From the NCBI RefSeq assembly GCF_002479325.1, contig NZ_DLMO01000120.1, positions 1-19,120 on the forward strand: DNA of 19,120 nucleotides. Direction: 5' to 3'. Shown piece after piece: positions 1 through 7,035 of the stretch; positions within the stretch are counted from its first letter, which is position 1; every line of letters begins with the position of its first letter. The stretch is from Brevundimonas sp. UBA7534 (GTDB taxonomy: Bacteria; Pseudomonadota; Alphaproteobacteria; Caulobacterales; Caulobacteraceae). The position numbers and the translations under genes are program-made. The notes beneath the pieces were generated by a model, which worked only from the letters and a program-made list of their open reading frames with translations, was not told where the DNA came from and searched no databases.

Positions 1-1
1 G

Positions 2-97
2 GGGGTGTTCACCGGCAAGAAGAACACCGACAAGGTCTACTATCGCCACACCGGCCACCCGGGCGGCATCAAGGAAACCACCCCGGAGAAGGTTCTG
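2..97 (+). pseudogene. rplM: rplM internal fragment, opposite orientation
   Basis: Reading from base 2, this stretch encodes an internal piece of ribosomal protein L13, from GVFTGKKNTDKVYYRHTGHP through GGIKETTPEKVL, with no start or stop. Its first half repeats, in inverted orientation, the end of the minus-strand rplM piece at 99-335. Its second half supplies the L13 residues that should follow that piece. The true gene therefore seems to have been folded back on itself here. I read it as an artefact of the contig end rather than a second gene. Confidence 0.8.
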
Positions 98-141
98 GGC
101 GATAGTAGACCTTGTCGGTGTTCTTCTTGCCGGTGAACACC
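4..141. repeat. 44-bp perfect inverted repeat with 50-bp spacer
   Basis: Bases 4-47 are the exact reverse complement of bases 98-141, with a 50-base spacer at 48-97. Both arms lie inside L13 coding sequence. Natural genes do not contain their own coding sequence inverted around a short spacer, so this is best explained as a fold-back chimera made during amplification, library preparation or assembly. A real local inversion-duplication is the alternative. Confidence 0.9.
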
Positions 142-335
142 ACCTTGTCGACGTTGGTGACGACGACGTAGTCGCCGCAGTCAACGTGCGGGGTGTAGGT
201 CGGCAGGTGCTTGCCGCGCAGGCGGTTGGCGATGAAGGTCGCGAGGCGGCCCACCACGACGCCTTCGGCGTCGATGTGGATCCACTTCTTCTCGACCTCG
301 GCCGGCTTCAGCGAAGCCGTGGTGCTCTTCAGCAT
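99..335 (-). CDS. rplM: 50S ribosomal protein L13, 5' part only
   Basis: L13 is an early-assembling protein of the large ribosomal subunit. About 79 residues are present, beginning MLKSTTASLKPAEVEKKW and including GVVVGRLATFIANRLRGKH and the GKKNTDKVYYR segment, all typical of alphaproteobacterial L13, which is about 150 residues long. I chose the ATG at 335 because family members begin here and because an AGGAA ribosome-binding site lies 6-8 bases upstream; an in-frame extension to 443 has no family support. After the arginine near base 99 the reading runs into unrelated residues because the DNA folds back. The gene is normally followed by rpsI, which would lie beyond the window. A possible -10 element of Caulobacter type, GCTAAATC, lies at 460-467 on the minus strand, but I see no good matching -35. 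Confidence 0.9.
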
Positions 336-483
336 GAGGTTGTTCCTGGAGACGAAAATCGGGTCCGGCTCCCGAAGGAACCGAAGGAAGGCGGGCTGAT
401 ACAGGAGGTGACGGGATGCGTCAATGTCGCTTTCTGTAGCCATACCGTCGCAAGCAACTGATTTAGCGTCACTTTCCAGATAT

Positions 484-497
484 GGTATTAAAATACC
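484..497. repeat. Small AT-rich inverted repeat between divergent genes
   Basis: The 264-base gap between rplM and the divergent PhoX-like gene is locally AT-rich. It contains GGTATT, two A bases, then AATACC, a 6-bp inverted repeat. It could be an operator half-site pair, but I cannot assign a regulator, and short palindromes of this size arise by chance. Confidence 0.3.
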
Positions 498-599
498 CGT
501 GCAACATCGGCCTGATTGTTACGAAATAACGTCTGCCGTCATCAAACCATGACGTTTGTGCGCCATCGGAGGCCGTCCCCTGCCCCGCCGGAGCCGACC

Positions 600-1991
600 A
601 TGCGTCTTCATCGCCGCCGCGCCCTGACCTCCGCCGCCGCCTTGGCCTTCGCCGGACTGGCGCGCCATGCGCTTGCCGAGGCGCCCGGCGCCGGGGAGGA
701 AACCTATGTCAACGAGGTCGCCGGCTATGGTCCGCTGGTGCGCGACCCGAACCGCCTGCTCGATCTTCCCGAGGGTTTTTCCTACCAAGTCGTGGCCCAG
801 AGCGGCGACCGGATGGACGACGGCCTGTTCGCGCCGGGCCAGCCGGACGGCATGGCCTGTTTTCCGCTGGACGGTTCGCGCGTCGCCTTGGTGCTCAATC
901 ACGAACTGAAGGGCTCCAGCGCATTGCACCGCAACCTGGGGCCGGGCGGTCTGCATCAGGAGGAGATCGGCCGGCTGGACGCGGCGCGGGCCTATGACAC
1001 CTACAGGGACGGCCGCCCCCTGCCCGGCGGCTGCTCCACGATCGTCTATGACCTGGAGACGCGGCGGAAGATCAGCCAGCGCCTGACGCTGGCGGGCACC
1101 TCGACCAACTGTTGCGGCGGGCCGACGCCGTGGGGCAGCTGGCTCTCGTGCGAGGAAACGCTGGAGACGCCCGCCGACGCCGACGTGACCAAGCCGCACG
1201 GCTGGGTGTTCGAGGTTTCGGCGACCGCGACCGGCCTCGTCGATCCCATCCCGTTGAAGGCCATGGGGCGGTTCGACCACGAGGCCGTCTGCGTCGATCC
1301 GAGAACCGGGATCGTCTATCTGACCGAAGACGACAACGCCGGCTTGTTCTACCGCTTCATTCCCACGACACCGGGCCGCTTGGCCCAGGGCGGCCGGCTG
1401 CAGGCCATGGCGTGGAAGGGATCGCCCTCGGCCGACACGCGCAACCAGGACGCCCGCGCCTGGGCTGTCGGCGATTGGCGCGAGGTCGACTGGATCGATT
1501 TGGAGGACGTGGAATCGCCGAACGGCGACCTGGCCGCGCGCGGCCATGCGGCCGGGGCGGCGCTGGTTGCGCGCGGCGAAGGCGTCTGGTGGGGCGACGA
1601 TGAAATGTACTTCACCGCAACCTCGGGCGGCCCGATCCGGCGCGGACAGATCCTGCGCCTGGTTCCCGGTGTCGACGGCGCCGCCGACCGGCTTCAGCTG
1701 TTCGTGGAGAGCGCGGACGAGAGAACCCTGAACATGGGTGACAACATCACCGTCGCGCCTTGGGGCCACCTGGTGGTGTGCGAGGACAACTATTCCGACA
1801 CCCTACGCAACCACCTGAAGGGGGTCACGCCGGACGGCCGCGTCTATACGATTGCGCGCAACGTGTTTACCGGCAACGCCGAGTTCGCCGGAGCCTGCTT
1901 CTCACCGGACGGCCAGGTATTGTTCGTCAACATCATGTACCCGGGCATGACCCTGGCGATCAGAGGCCCATGGACCTCGGTCCGGACATGA
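600..1991 (+). CDS. PhoX/DUF839 family exported protein
   Basis: This 463-residue protein belongs to the DUF839/PhoX family, whose best-known members are calcium- and iron-dependent periplasmic alkaline phosphatases. It starts MRLHRRRALTSAAALAFAGL and reaches ARHALA before a likely cleavage site, so the twin arginines followed by a hydrophobic stretch suggest Tat export. Family-like segments follow in order: TNCCGGPTPWGSWLSCEET, a GRFDHEAVCVDPRTGIVYLTE block, an E-SPNGDLA block, and DNITVAPWGHLVVCEDN near the C-terminus. It is shorter than classical PhoX (about 650 residues), so phosphatase activity is an inference and the substrate is unknown. The ATG at 600 is preferred over an upstream in-frame start because GGAG at 590-593 is well spaced and the signal peptide begins there. 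Its 3' end overlaps the convergent heme A synthase gene by 32 bp. Confidence 0.8.
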   Translation: MRLHRRRALTSAAALAFAGLARHALAEAPGAGEETYVNEVAGYGPLVRDPNRLLDLPEGFSYQVVAQSGDRMDDGLFAPGQPDGMACFPLDGSRVALVLNHELKGSSALHRNLGPGGLHQEEIGRLDAARAYDTYRDGRPLPGGCSTIVYDLETRRKISQRLTLAGTSTNCCGGPTPWGSWLSCEETLETPADADVTKPHGWVFEVSATATGLVDPIPLKAMGRFDHEAVCVDPRTGIVYLTEDDNAGLFYRFIPTTPGRLAQGGRLQAMAWKGSPSADTRNQDARAWAVGDWREVDWIDLEDVESPNGDLAARGHAAGAALVARGEGVWWGDDEMYFTATSGGPIRRGQILRLVPGVDGAADRLQLFVESADERTLNMGDNITVAPWGHLVVCEDNYSDTLRNHLKGVTPDGRVYTIARNVFTGNAEFAGACFSPDGQVLFVNIMYPGMTLAIRGPWTSVRT

Positions 1992-3060
1992 ACAGCCGGG
2001 GCTGAGCCCTCAGCACGACCCACAGATTGGCCGTGGCCAGCGCCAGCACGATCGCCGCCCCCGCCTGATGCAGCACGCCCAACCACAACGGCACGGCGTG
2101 CATCAGGGTGACGATCCCCAGCAGGGCCTGAAGCCAGACCGCCCCCGCCAGCGTGAAGGCGGAAAAACCCATGCCCTCGGCCACGCGCCAGCGCCAGGCC
2201 TGGAAGGCGTAGAGACTGGCGCCGATCAGCAGGCCGTAGGCGACCAGACGATGATTGAACTGGGTCAGCGCCTGGTCGTGCAGCAGCGCGGCGGCGCCCA
2301 GGCTCCAGTCCGCCGGCGGCAGCACGGCGCCGTTCATCAGCGGCCAGTCGGTATAGACCAGCCCCGCCTTGCCGCCTGCGACCAGCGCGCCCAGCAGACA
2401 TTGCAGGAAGACCGCGCCCAGCAGGACGGCGGCGCCGCGCGCCCAACCGGCCGGCGGGCGACCATGATCCTCCCCGTTCCACGCTTCCAGGCCGGTCCAG
2501 ATCAGAGCCGAGAACAGGATGAAGGCCAGGCCCAGGTGCACCGCCAGCCGTTCGGGCGCGACGCTGACCCGCTCCGACAGGCCGCTGGACACCATCCACC
2601 AGCCGATCAGCCCCTGCAGCCCGCCCAGCGCCAGCAGCATCACGCAGCGCCAGACAAGGCGATCCGGCAGGGCCAGTCGATGCAGCCTGGCCAGCGGCGG
2701 CGTGGCCCGCAACACCAGGAACGCGACCAGGGGCAGGAAGAAGACCAGACCGATCAGCCGCCCCAGCAAACGGTGCGACCATTCCCAGAAGAAGATGAAC
2801 TTGAACTCGTCCAGCGTCATGCCGGCGTTGATCTGGGCGTACTGCGGAATCTGGCGGTACTTGTCGAACGCCTCCATCCAGTCCGCCTGGTTCAGCGGCG
2901 GGATGGCGCCCATGATGGGCTTCCATTCCGTGATCGACAGTCCCGAACCGGTCAGGCGGGTGATCCCGCCCACCACGACCATCAGGAACACCAGGGCCGC
3001 CGTGGCGAACAGCCACACGGCCACGGCGCGATTGCGGTCTGGATTTCCGAAACGGCTCAT
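1960..3060 (-). CDS. ctaA: Heme A synthase (COX15/CtaA)
   Basis: Heme A synthase oxidises the C8 methyl group of heme O to a formyl group, giving heme A for aa3-type cytochrome oxidase; it is an inner-membrane protein. The 366-residue product has about eight hydrophobic segments and the four conserved histidines of the family: H96 in EWSHRLLGR, H175 in LAVHLGLAF, H270 in QFNHRL and H331 in VLHQAG. The N-terminal GGITRLTGSGLSITEWKP motif is typical of the COX15 branch in alphaproteobacteria. The ATG at 3060 gives the expected N-terminus, although its ribosome-binding site is weak. The stop lies inside the end of the convergent PhoX-like gene. Length and motifs are complete, so I expect a working enzyme. 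Confidence 0.95.
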   Translation of the reverse strand: MSRFGNPDRNRAVAVWLFATAALVFLMVVVGGITRLTGSGLSITEWKPIMGAIPPLNQADWMEAFDKYRQIPQYAQINAGMTLDEFKFIFFWEWSHRLLGRLIGLVFFLPLVAFLVLRATPPLARLHRLALPDRLVWRCVMLLALGGLQGLIGWWMVSSGLSERVSVAPERLAVHLGLAFILFSALIWTGLEAWNGEDHGRPPAGWARGAAVLLGAVFLQCLLGALVAGGKAGLVYTDWPLMNGAVLPPADWSLGAAALLHDQALTQFNHRLVAYGLLIGASLYAFQAWRWRVAEGMGFSAFTLAGAVWLQALLGIVTLMHAVPLWLGVLHQAGAAIVLALATANLWVVLRAQPRLFMSGPRSMGL

Positions 3061-3190
3061 TCGACGCTCGACGCTGACACGGATATGCTGCCGTTTCGAC
3101 GGTGATCGAAAGCGACCGGTGCGGTATGCCCCCCTCGGCCGCCAAGATCGAGTCTGTTTAGGTTAAGAGCGGCGGGCCCAAGGAGATCGC

Positions 3191-3442
3191 GTGCAGTATC
3201 TGGACATTGTCGCCGCCGCCGCCGGCGGCCTGCTGCTGGCCTGGATCGCCGATCTGCTGACGGGGCGGCGCGGACTGGGCGGGACCGCCCTGGTCTCGGG
3301 GATCGGCCTGCTGTGCGGCTGGTTCCTGGCCGTGCGGGTCTTCGCGGTCAGCACAATGGACAGCTGGGTCTGGATTCCCTGGTCGCTGATCGGCTCGGTG
3401 ATCTGCCTGGTCGCCTTCTTCCTTTTCCGGAGCAAGCGCTGA
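3191..3442 (+). CDS. Small three-helix membrane protein, possibly GlsB/YeaQ-like
   Basis: This 83-residue protein starts at GTG, with AGGAG at 3181-3185 five bases upstream. It has three hydrophobic segments, roughly residues 3-22, 30-50 and 58-79, ending in a positively charged FRSKR tail, so the C-terminus is probably cytoplasmic. The glycine-rich spacing resembles the GlsB/YeaQ/YmgE (transglycosylase-associated) group of stress-related membrane proteins, but the match is loose and I make it tentatively. The stop codon overlaps the next start as TGATG, so the two genes are almost certainly translated together. No function can be read from the sequence. Confidence 0.75.
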   Translation: MQYLDIVAAAAGGLLLAWIADLLTGRRGLGGTALVSGIGLLCGWFLAVRVFAVSTMDSWVWIPWSLIGSVICLVAFFLFRSKR

Positions 3443-3639
3443 TGCACCCGCGCCTGCGCCGGCTGGTCGCCGCCTTCGGCGTTCTCGCCTTCCTGGCCTT
3501 CTGGGTCTGGGCCCTGATCGTCCTGCGCGAGCTTCTGCCAGCGTCGCAATGGATCGACTTCCTGTTCTTCGCCGTCGGCGGCACGGCCTGGGGCCTGCCG
3601 CTTATCCCGCTGCTGAAATGGGCCGAGCGCGGGCGCTGA
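3442..3639 (+). CDS. DUF2842 family small membrane protein
   Basis: This 65-residue protein starts MHPRLRRLVAAFG, followed by two hydrophobic helices at about residues 10-30 and 40-58 and a short charged end. The basic N-terminus (HPRLRR), the helix layout and the length fit DUF2842, a family of small membrane proteins found in alphaproteobacteria and of unknown function. The ATG overlaps the stop of the upstream gene, which fixes the start by translational coupling. It is the last chromosomal gene before the integrated element; the truncated tRNA repeat begins 57 bases downstream. Confidence 0.75.
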   Translation: MHPRLRRLVAAFGVLAFLAFWVWALIVLRELLPASQWIDFLFFAVGGTAWGLPLIPLLKWAERGR

Positions 3640-3696
3640 AACGACGATGGGGCCGCCCGCAAGGACGACCCCACCAAAGTCATTCTGTTTTTCAAG

Positions 3697-3743
3697 AATG
3701 GTCGGAGCGACAGGATTCGAACCTGCGACCCCTTGACCCCCAG
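3697..3743. repeat. Left attachment site: 47-bp copy of the tRNA-Pro 3' half
   Basis: These 47 bases are identical to 9143-9189. They hold the 3' end of tRNA-Pro on the minus strand: CCA end, acceptor strand, T arm, variable loop and one side of the anticodon stem into the loop. The match breaks inside the anticodon loop, leaving no D arm or 5' acceptor strand, so this copy cannot make a tRNA. It is the expected footprint of a tyrosine integrase that recombined into tRNA-Pro. Confidence 0.93.
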
Positions 3744-3797
3744 CGGCCTCCAATGCCTTTTCAGGACTGTGCTAGTGCGTTGTTTAGATGATAATTT

Positions 3798-3825
3798 TTG
3801 ACGCGTCGCATTTCATCGCTATTCT
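3798..3825 (+). promoter_or_regulatory. Putative integrase promoter
   Basis: TTGACG at 3798-3803 is followed after 16 bases by TATTCT at 3820-3825, a fair sigma-70-type promoter in a locally AT-rich stretch. Transcription would start about 60 bases before the integrase ATG. It lies just inside the left attachment site. Confidence 0.5.
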
Positions 3826-3841
3826 ACGAGTCCCTGCATTT

Positions 3842-3861
3842 TGCTCCCCATATGCTCCCCA
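3842..3861. repeat. Tandem 9-bp repeats upstream of the integrase
   Basis: TGCTCCCCA occurs twice, at 3842-3850 and 3853-3861, with an 11-base period, so both copies face the same side of the helix. The second copy runs into a weak hairpin, TCCCC at 3856-3860 paired with GGGGA at 3868-3872. Position between the attachment core and the integrase gene fits arm-type integrase sites or an autoregulatory operator; neither is proven. Confidence 0.45.
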
Positions 3862-3890
3862 GAAATCGGGGACTGCGGACGAGGAATTCG

Positions 3891-5301
3891 ATGGCTGCGA
3901 CAAGACTGACAGACCGGACCGTCGCCGCGCTCAAGACTGCCGAGGGCGGGCGGCTGGAACTCTGGGATACCGACCTGAGAGGTCTCTATCTACGCGTTTC
4001 CGGGCATTCAAAAGTCTGGGGCTATCGCTACCGCCGCCCTGACGGGACCCCGCCCCGTGTCCGCCTGGGCCGGTATGTGTCGCCGGACCAGGCTGGCGGG
4101 GACAAGCAGGCGCTGACGGTGGCGGGCGCCCGGGCCAAGGCGCGGAAGCTTCAGACGGATGTCGATGCCGGCCGTGATCCGGCGATCGAGATTCAGGTCG
4201 TCAAGGCCGAGGCCAAGGAACAGCCGCTCCGGACCTTCGATATGGCGCAGGGCTACTTCCAGGCGACTGAAAGCGGCGAGTATCGTCCGAGCAAGAAGCG
4301 CAAGCGACCGCCCACGATCCTCTCGGAGCGGAATCTCTACAAGAAGCACCTGCGCCCGCTCGCCTCCCTCCGGATCGAGGCGGTCACCAAGGCCGTCGTG
4401 CGCAAGCGTCTCCGGGACATCCTTCAGGAGGGCAAGGGCGTCACCTCGAATCGGCGCTCGCAGCCTCATCAGCCAGATCTTCGCCTGGGGCATCACCGAG
4501 GACCGCGTTCTCAAGAACCCCGCCCAGCAGTTGGATGATCTCGCCGAGGAAACGCCCCGCACCCGGGTCCTGAACGATACTGAACTGCGGGCGCTCTGGC
4601 GCGCGCTTGAGGACACTTCGGGCTATCGACGCCCGCTGCCGAAGGGCCGCGACGAAGCACTCATGGTCGGCCGGCCGATCCGGATCGCGATCCAGCTGGC
4701 GGCGCTCCTGCTCCAGCGGCGCGCAGAGGTCGCCGAGATGAGAGTCGCCGAACTGGACTTCACCGAGCGGACCTGGACGATCCCGGCCGGGCGCACCAAG
4801 GCCAGCCGTACGACCGTAGTCCCGCTCGGCGAGTTCTCGATCCTGCTGATCAGAGAAGCCTTGGCGCTGCGCCCGAAACCTGCCGACGGCGAAAAACCCT
4901 CGCCTTTCGTGTTCGTCGGCCGCGGCGAGACGCCCGGCGCGATCCATCCTTCGGCGATCAGCCACGCCATGCGCGACATCCGGGCGGCGATCGACATCCC
5001 CGACATCACGGTCCACGATCTGCGTCGCAGCGGTGCGACCCGGCTCGCCAAGGCGCGGGTCAGTCCCTTCATCCTGTCCAAGCTGCTCAACCACGCCAAC
5101 GAGCTCGGTGGCGGCTCTTCGATCACGATGTCGGTCTACGTCCAGCACGACTATCTGGAGGAAAAGCGCGAAGCGATCGAATGCCTGGAGCGCCTGATCC
5201 TCGCGGCGGTTCGGCCCGGAACCGAACTAGACGAACCAGCGGTTCCGGCCTTGCCCGCTCCGGCCCGTCTGCTGTTTCACGATCCCGCAGCCGCTGCTTG
5301 A
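3891..5301 (+). pseudogene. P4-type tyrosine integrase, frameshifted
   Basis: This site-specific recombinase would insert the element into tRNA-Pro and, with help, excise it. The ATG at 3891 follows GAGGA and opens on MAATRLTDRTVAALKT, the start of the DUF4102 arm-binding domain, which continues through GLYLRVSGHSKVWGYRYRRP. A core-binding region follows, then the catalytic domain with LLLQRRAEVAEMR (first arginine), HDLRRSG (HxxR, codons near 5014-5025), LLNHA, and tyrosines in VYVQHDY near 5137-5154. The reading frame breaks between about 4440 and 4465: codons before fit one frame and codons after (LISQIFAWGITEDRV) fit the next. A net loss of two bases would restore about 470 residues. I infer an inactive gene, unless the break is a sequencing error. 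Confidence 0.88.
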
Positions 5302-5467
5302 GTCTGGCAACGCCTGCGGTGTCTCGCGGTGTGGACCAACGGCCCACGATGCTAACCTGATTTTGTGGCGCTGGTCACAGGCCCCTCTGCACTTGTGCGC
5401 GGTTCAGGATCCGTCTGGCAGCCTTCCCAAAAACCCGTTGTCCTGGATTTGATCAGCAGCCCGTCCC

Positions 5468-5662
5468 TCACGCCGCGGTGGCGGCTCCGTCGGGATAAGC
5501 AAAATCAAACAGGCCGTCCGTCGAAACAACTCGCGCGAAAACCGCATCCGGACGCGCCGCGAGCGCCTGCCGGCACTGGTCTCGCAGGGACTCAAAAGGG
5601 GCTTCCACGGTCAGCTTCTCGACCGCCTCGCCCGCTGCATTGGTCAGAACGATTCCCCACAT
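5468..5662 (-). CDS. Small hypothetical protein in the element
   Basis: This is a predicted 64-residue soluble protein starting MWGIVLTNAAGEAVEKLTVE and ending FDFAYPDGAATAA. I do not recognise the family. Its codons show the high GC at third positions expected of real genes here, and its residues form a plausible mixed alpha/beta pattern (short strand, helix FESLRDQCRQALAA, strand, turn). The ATG at 5662 has only a weak ribosome-binding site; an in-frame TTG at 5758 would add 32 residues but overlaps the start of the divergent gene. The 166 bases between the integrase stop and this gene hold nothing I can identify. Confidence 0.45.
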   Translation of the reverse strand: MWGIVLTNAAGEAVEKLTVEAPFESLRDQCRQALAARPDAVFARVVSTDGLFDFAYPDGAATAA

Positions 5663-5751
5663 TACCCGTAGCGTTGATCGACCAGCCAACAACGTCAAGG
5701 CGATCCTCCATAGGTGACGACGGAGGACTCCAGCGTTGCTATTGATGCTGC

Positions 5752-6652
5752 ATGACAACTTGGCCGCATATTCCTGACGATGCCGTGGACTGGTTTCGCG
5801 CCGTTTTCGCTGAGGCGAACCGCCGGGTCACCGAGCGCTTGCTAAACGTGCCCAACATGCGAGAGACGGCCCTCGACGATGGCCTGATAGAGGCGATCAT
5901 TCCCTATTCACCGCCTCGCTTCCTCCCTCCGGAGCCGTGGTCGAAATGAACGTGCATAATATCGGCGGTCTGCGACGGCTCGGCCCGTGGGAAACCGCCG
6001 ACATCGCGGTGCTCGTGTTTGTCTACCGGGACGGCGCTCTGGTTTCCCAGAAGATCGGGCTGCTGCAATCCAAAAGGCTTTACCCCTTGAACAACGATGT
6101 CGACGATGAGGACCCGGTCGGCTTCGCTTACGGCATGAACAAGTTTCTGCGCCGCGACCCCAATTCGCCCTTGGGTCGGCTTCACCGGAAGTTTGAGTTC
6201 ACAGCTGACTGCCACTACGGCGCGCTCAAGGCGGGCAGCGACCAGGTCGCCGTGATCGACAGGCTGAACGAGGAGTTAGGCGACGCCGTCTACTACCTGC
6301 TCTACAATCCACCGATAATCCCGACGCGCGTTCGCTATCCCGTGGTGTCCTACCAGACGATCACGCAGCCCCCGCTAGGTTGCCGCGTCTATGCCCCGAC
6401 GGACATCGACGCCGCCCTGACTGGGCTCGACGACGGGCAGACTCCGACGCTCGCTGAGCTTGAGGCTGCGGGATCCTCGAGCAACTGGCGGCTTGAAACC
6501 TGGGCGGCCGACCTCCTTCTGCGCTGCAAGGTCGGTCAGCAGTTCGGGGAGGACCGCCAGGAGATCGTCGGCCGGCTTCTCGAAAGGCGATCCGGGCCGC
6601 ATACGGCAACGGCGGCCGCTCGGCGTCCTCCAAGAGGGCCCTGGCGGCCTGA
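5752..6652 (+). pseudogene. Unknown protein with possible QxK nuclease core, two frameshifts
   Basis: Three reading segments on this strand join into one protein of about 300 residues. The first (5752 to about 5927) runs from MTTWPHIPDDAVDWFRAVFA to SPPRFLP. The second (about 5928 to 6586) covers VVEMNVHNIGGLRRLGPWET to EIVGRLLER. The third (about 6587 to 6652) ends RAAYGNGGRSASSKRALAA and a TGA. One missing base near 5922-5930 (in a C run) and one near 6585-6587 (AAAGG) would restore it; GC at third positions follows this path. In the restored protein E65, D84 and Q106-x-K108 (GLLQSKR) lie in hydrophobic strand-like segments, a spacing seen in PD-(D/E)xK nucleases with a QxK variant, such as Mrr. 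I do not recognise a named family; nuclease activity is inference. The start ATG has no good ribosome-binding site. Confidence 0.6.
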
Positions 6653-7035
6653 CTCGCGGCATTGGGAGCCAAAGCCAAGCGAGTCATCCCGCCCCAATCG
6701 AAGGGATATTCCCTACGGAAGTTGGAGGACTGGGCTATCCGGAGCGCCCGCCTCAGAAAGACGTCGTCATCACCCGGCGTGGGGTCCGTAGCGGGAACCT
6801 GCGAGCGTCGAACGGGTGCGACATCGCGCACGACCGCGCGATCCACAGCGTCATAGAGCCAAGTGCGCGGGGGAGAGACGGAACCCGGCAGATAGGTGGC
6901 ATCGGGATCGGCGGTCTCGCGCAGTCTGCGCCAGCGCGCCCCCAACTGGGAGACCGCATAACGCAAGACCTCCACTCTCAGGAGCGGCCGTGCGGCTGGG
7001 AGTTCAGCAAGAGCCGACGAAATCGGGAGATTGGT
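6361..7035 (-). pseudogene. Open frame continuing past the primase stop codon
   Basis: This stretch is in the same frame as the upstream primase gene and separated from it only by the TAA at 7036-7038. From there to about 6660 its codons keep high GC at third positions and the residues look like protein, for example EVLRYAVSQLGARWRRLRE, DDDVFLRRALRIAQSS and FRREYPFDWGGMTRLALAP. Below 6652 it overlaps the convergent gene and turns into arginine- and proline-rich shadow sequence, so the true end is unclear. The first usable start is a GTG at 6975 with no clear ribosome-binding site. I favour a broken C-terminal part of the primase; an independent downstream gene is the alternative. No domain is recognised. 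Confidence 0.45.

Noticed and set aside
336..443. 36-residue N-terminal extension of L13
   Set aside because: Family members begin at MLK, and a good ribosome-binding site supports the ATG at 335.
3549..3791. Open frame through the left tRNA fragment
   Set aside because: It shadows the DUF2842 gene and then reads the truncated tRNA copy; no ribosome-binding site or family support.
5365..5745. 126-codon plus-strand frame after the integrase
   Set aside because: Proline-, serine- and arginine-rich shadow of the small minus-strand gene at 5468-5662; no ribosome-binding site.
6375..6662. Minus-strand frame containing FEKPADDLLAVLPELLTDLA
   Set aside because: It looks protein-like, but it is codon-aligned antisense of the QxK gene, whose own codon bias and continuity across three segments are better.
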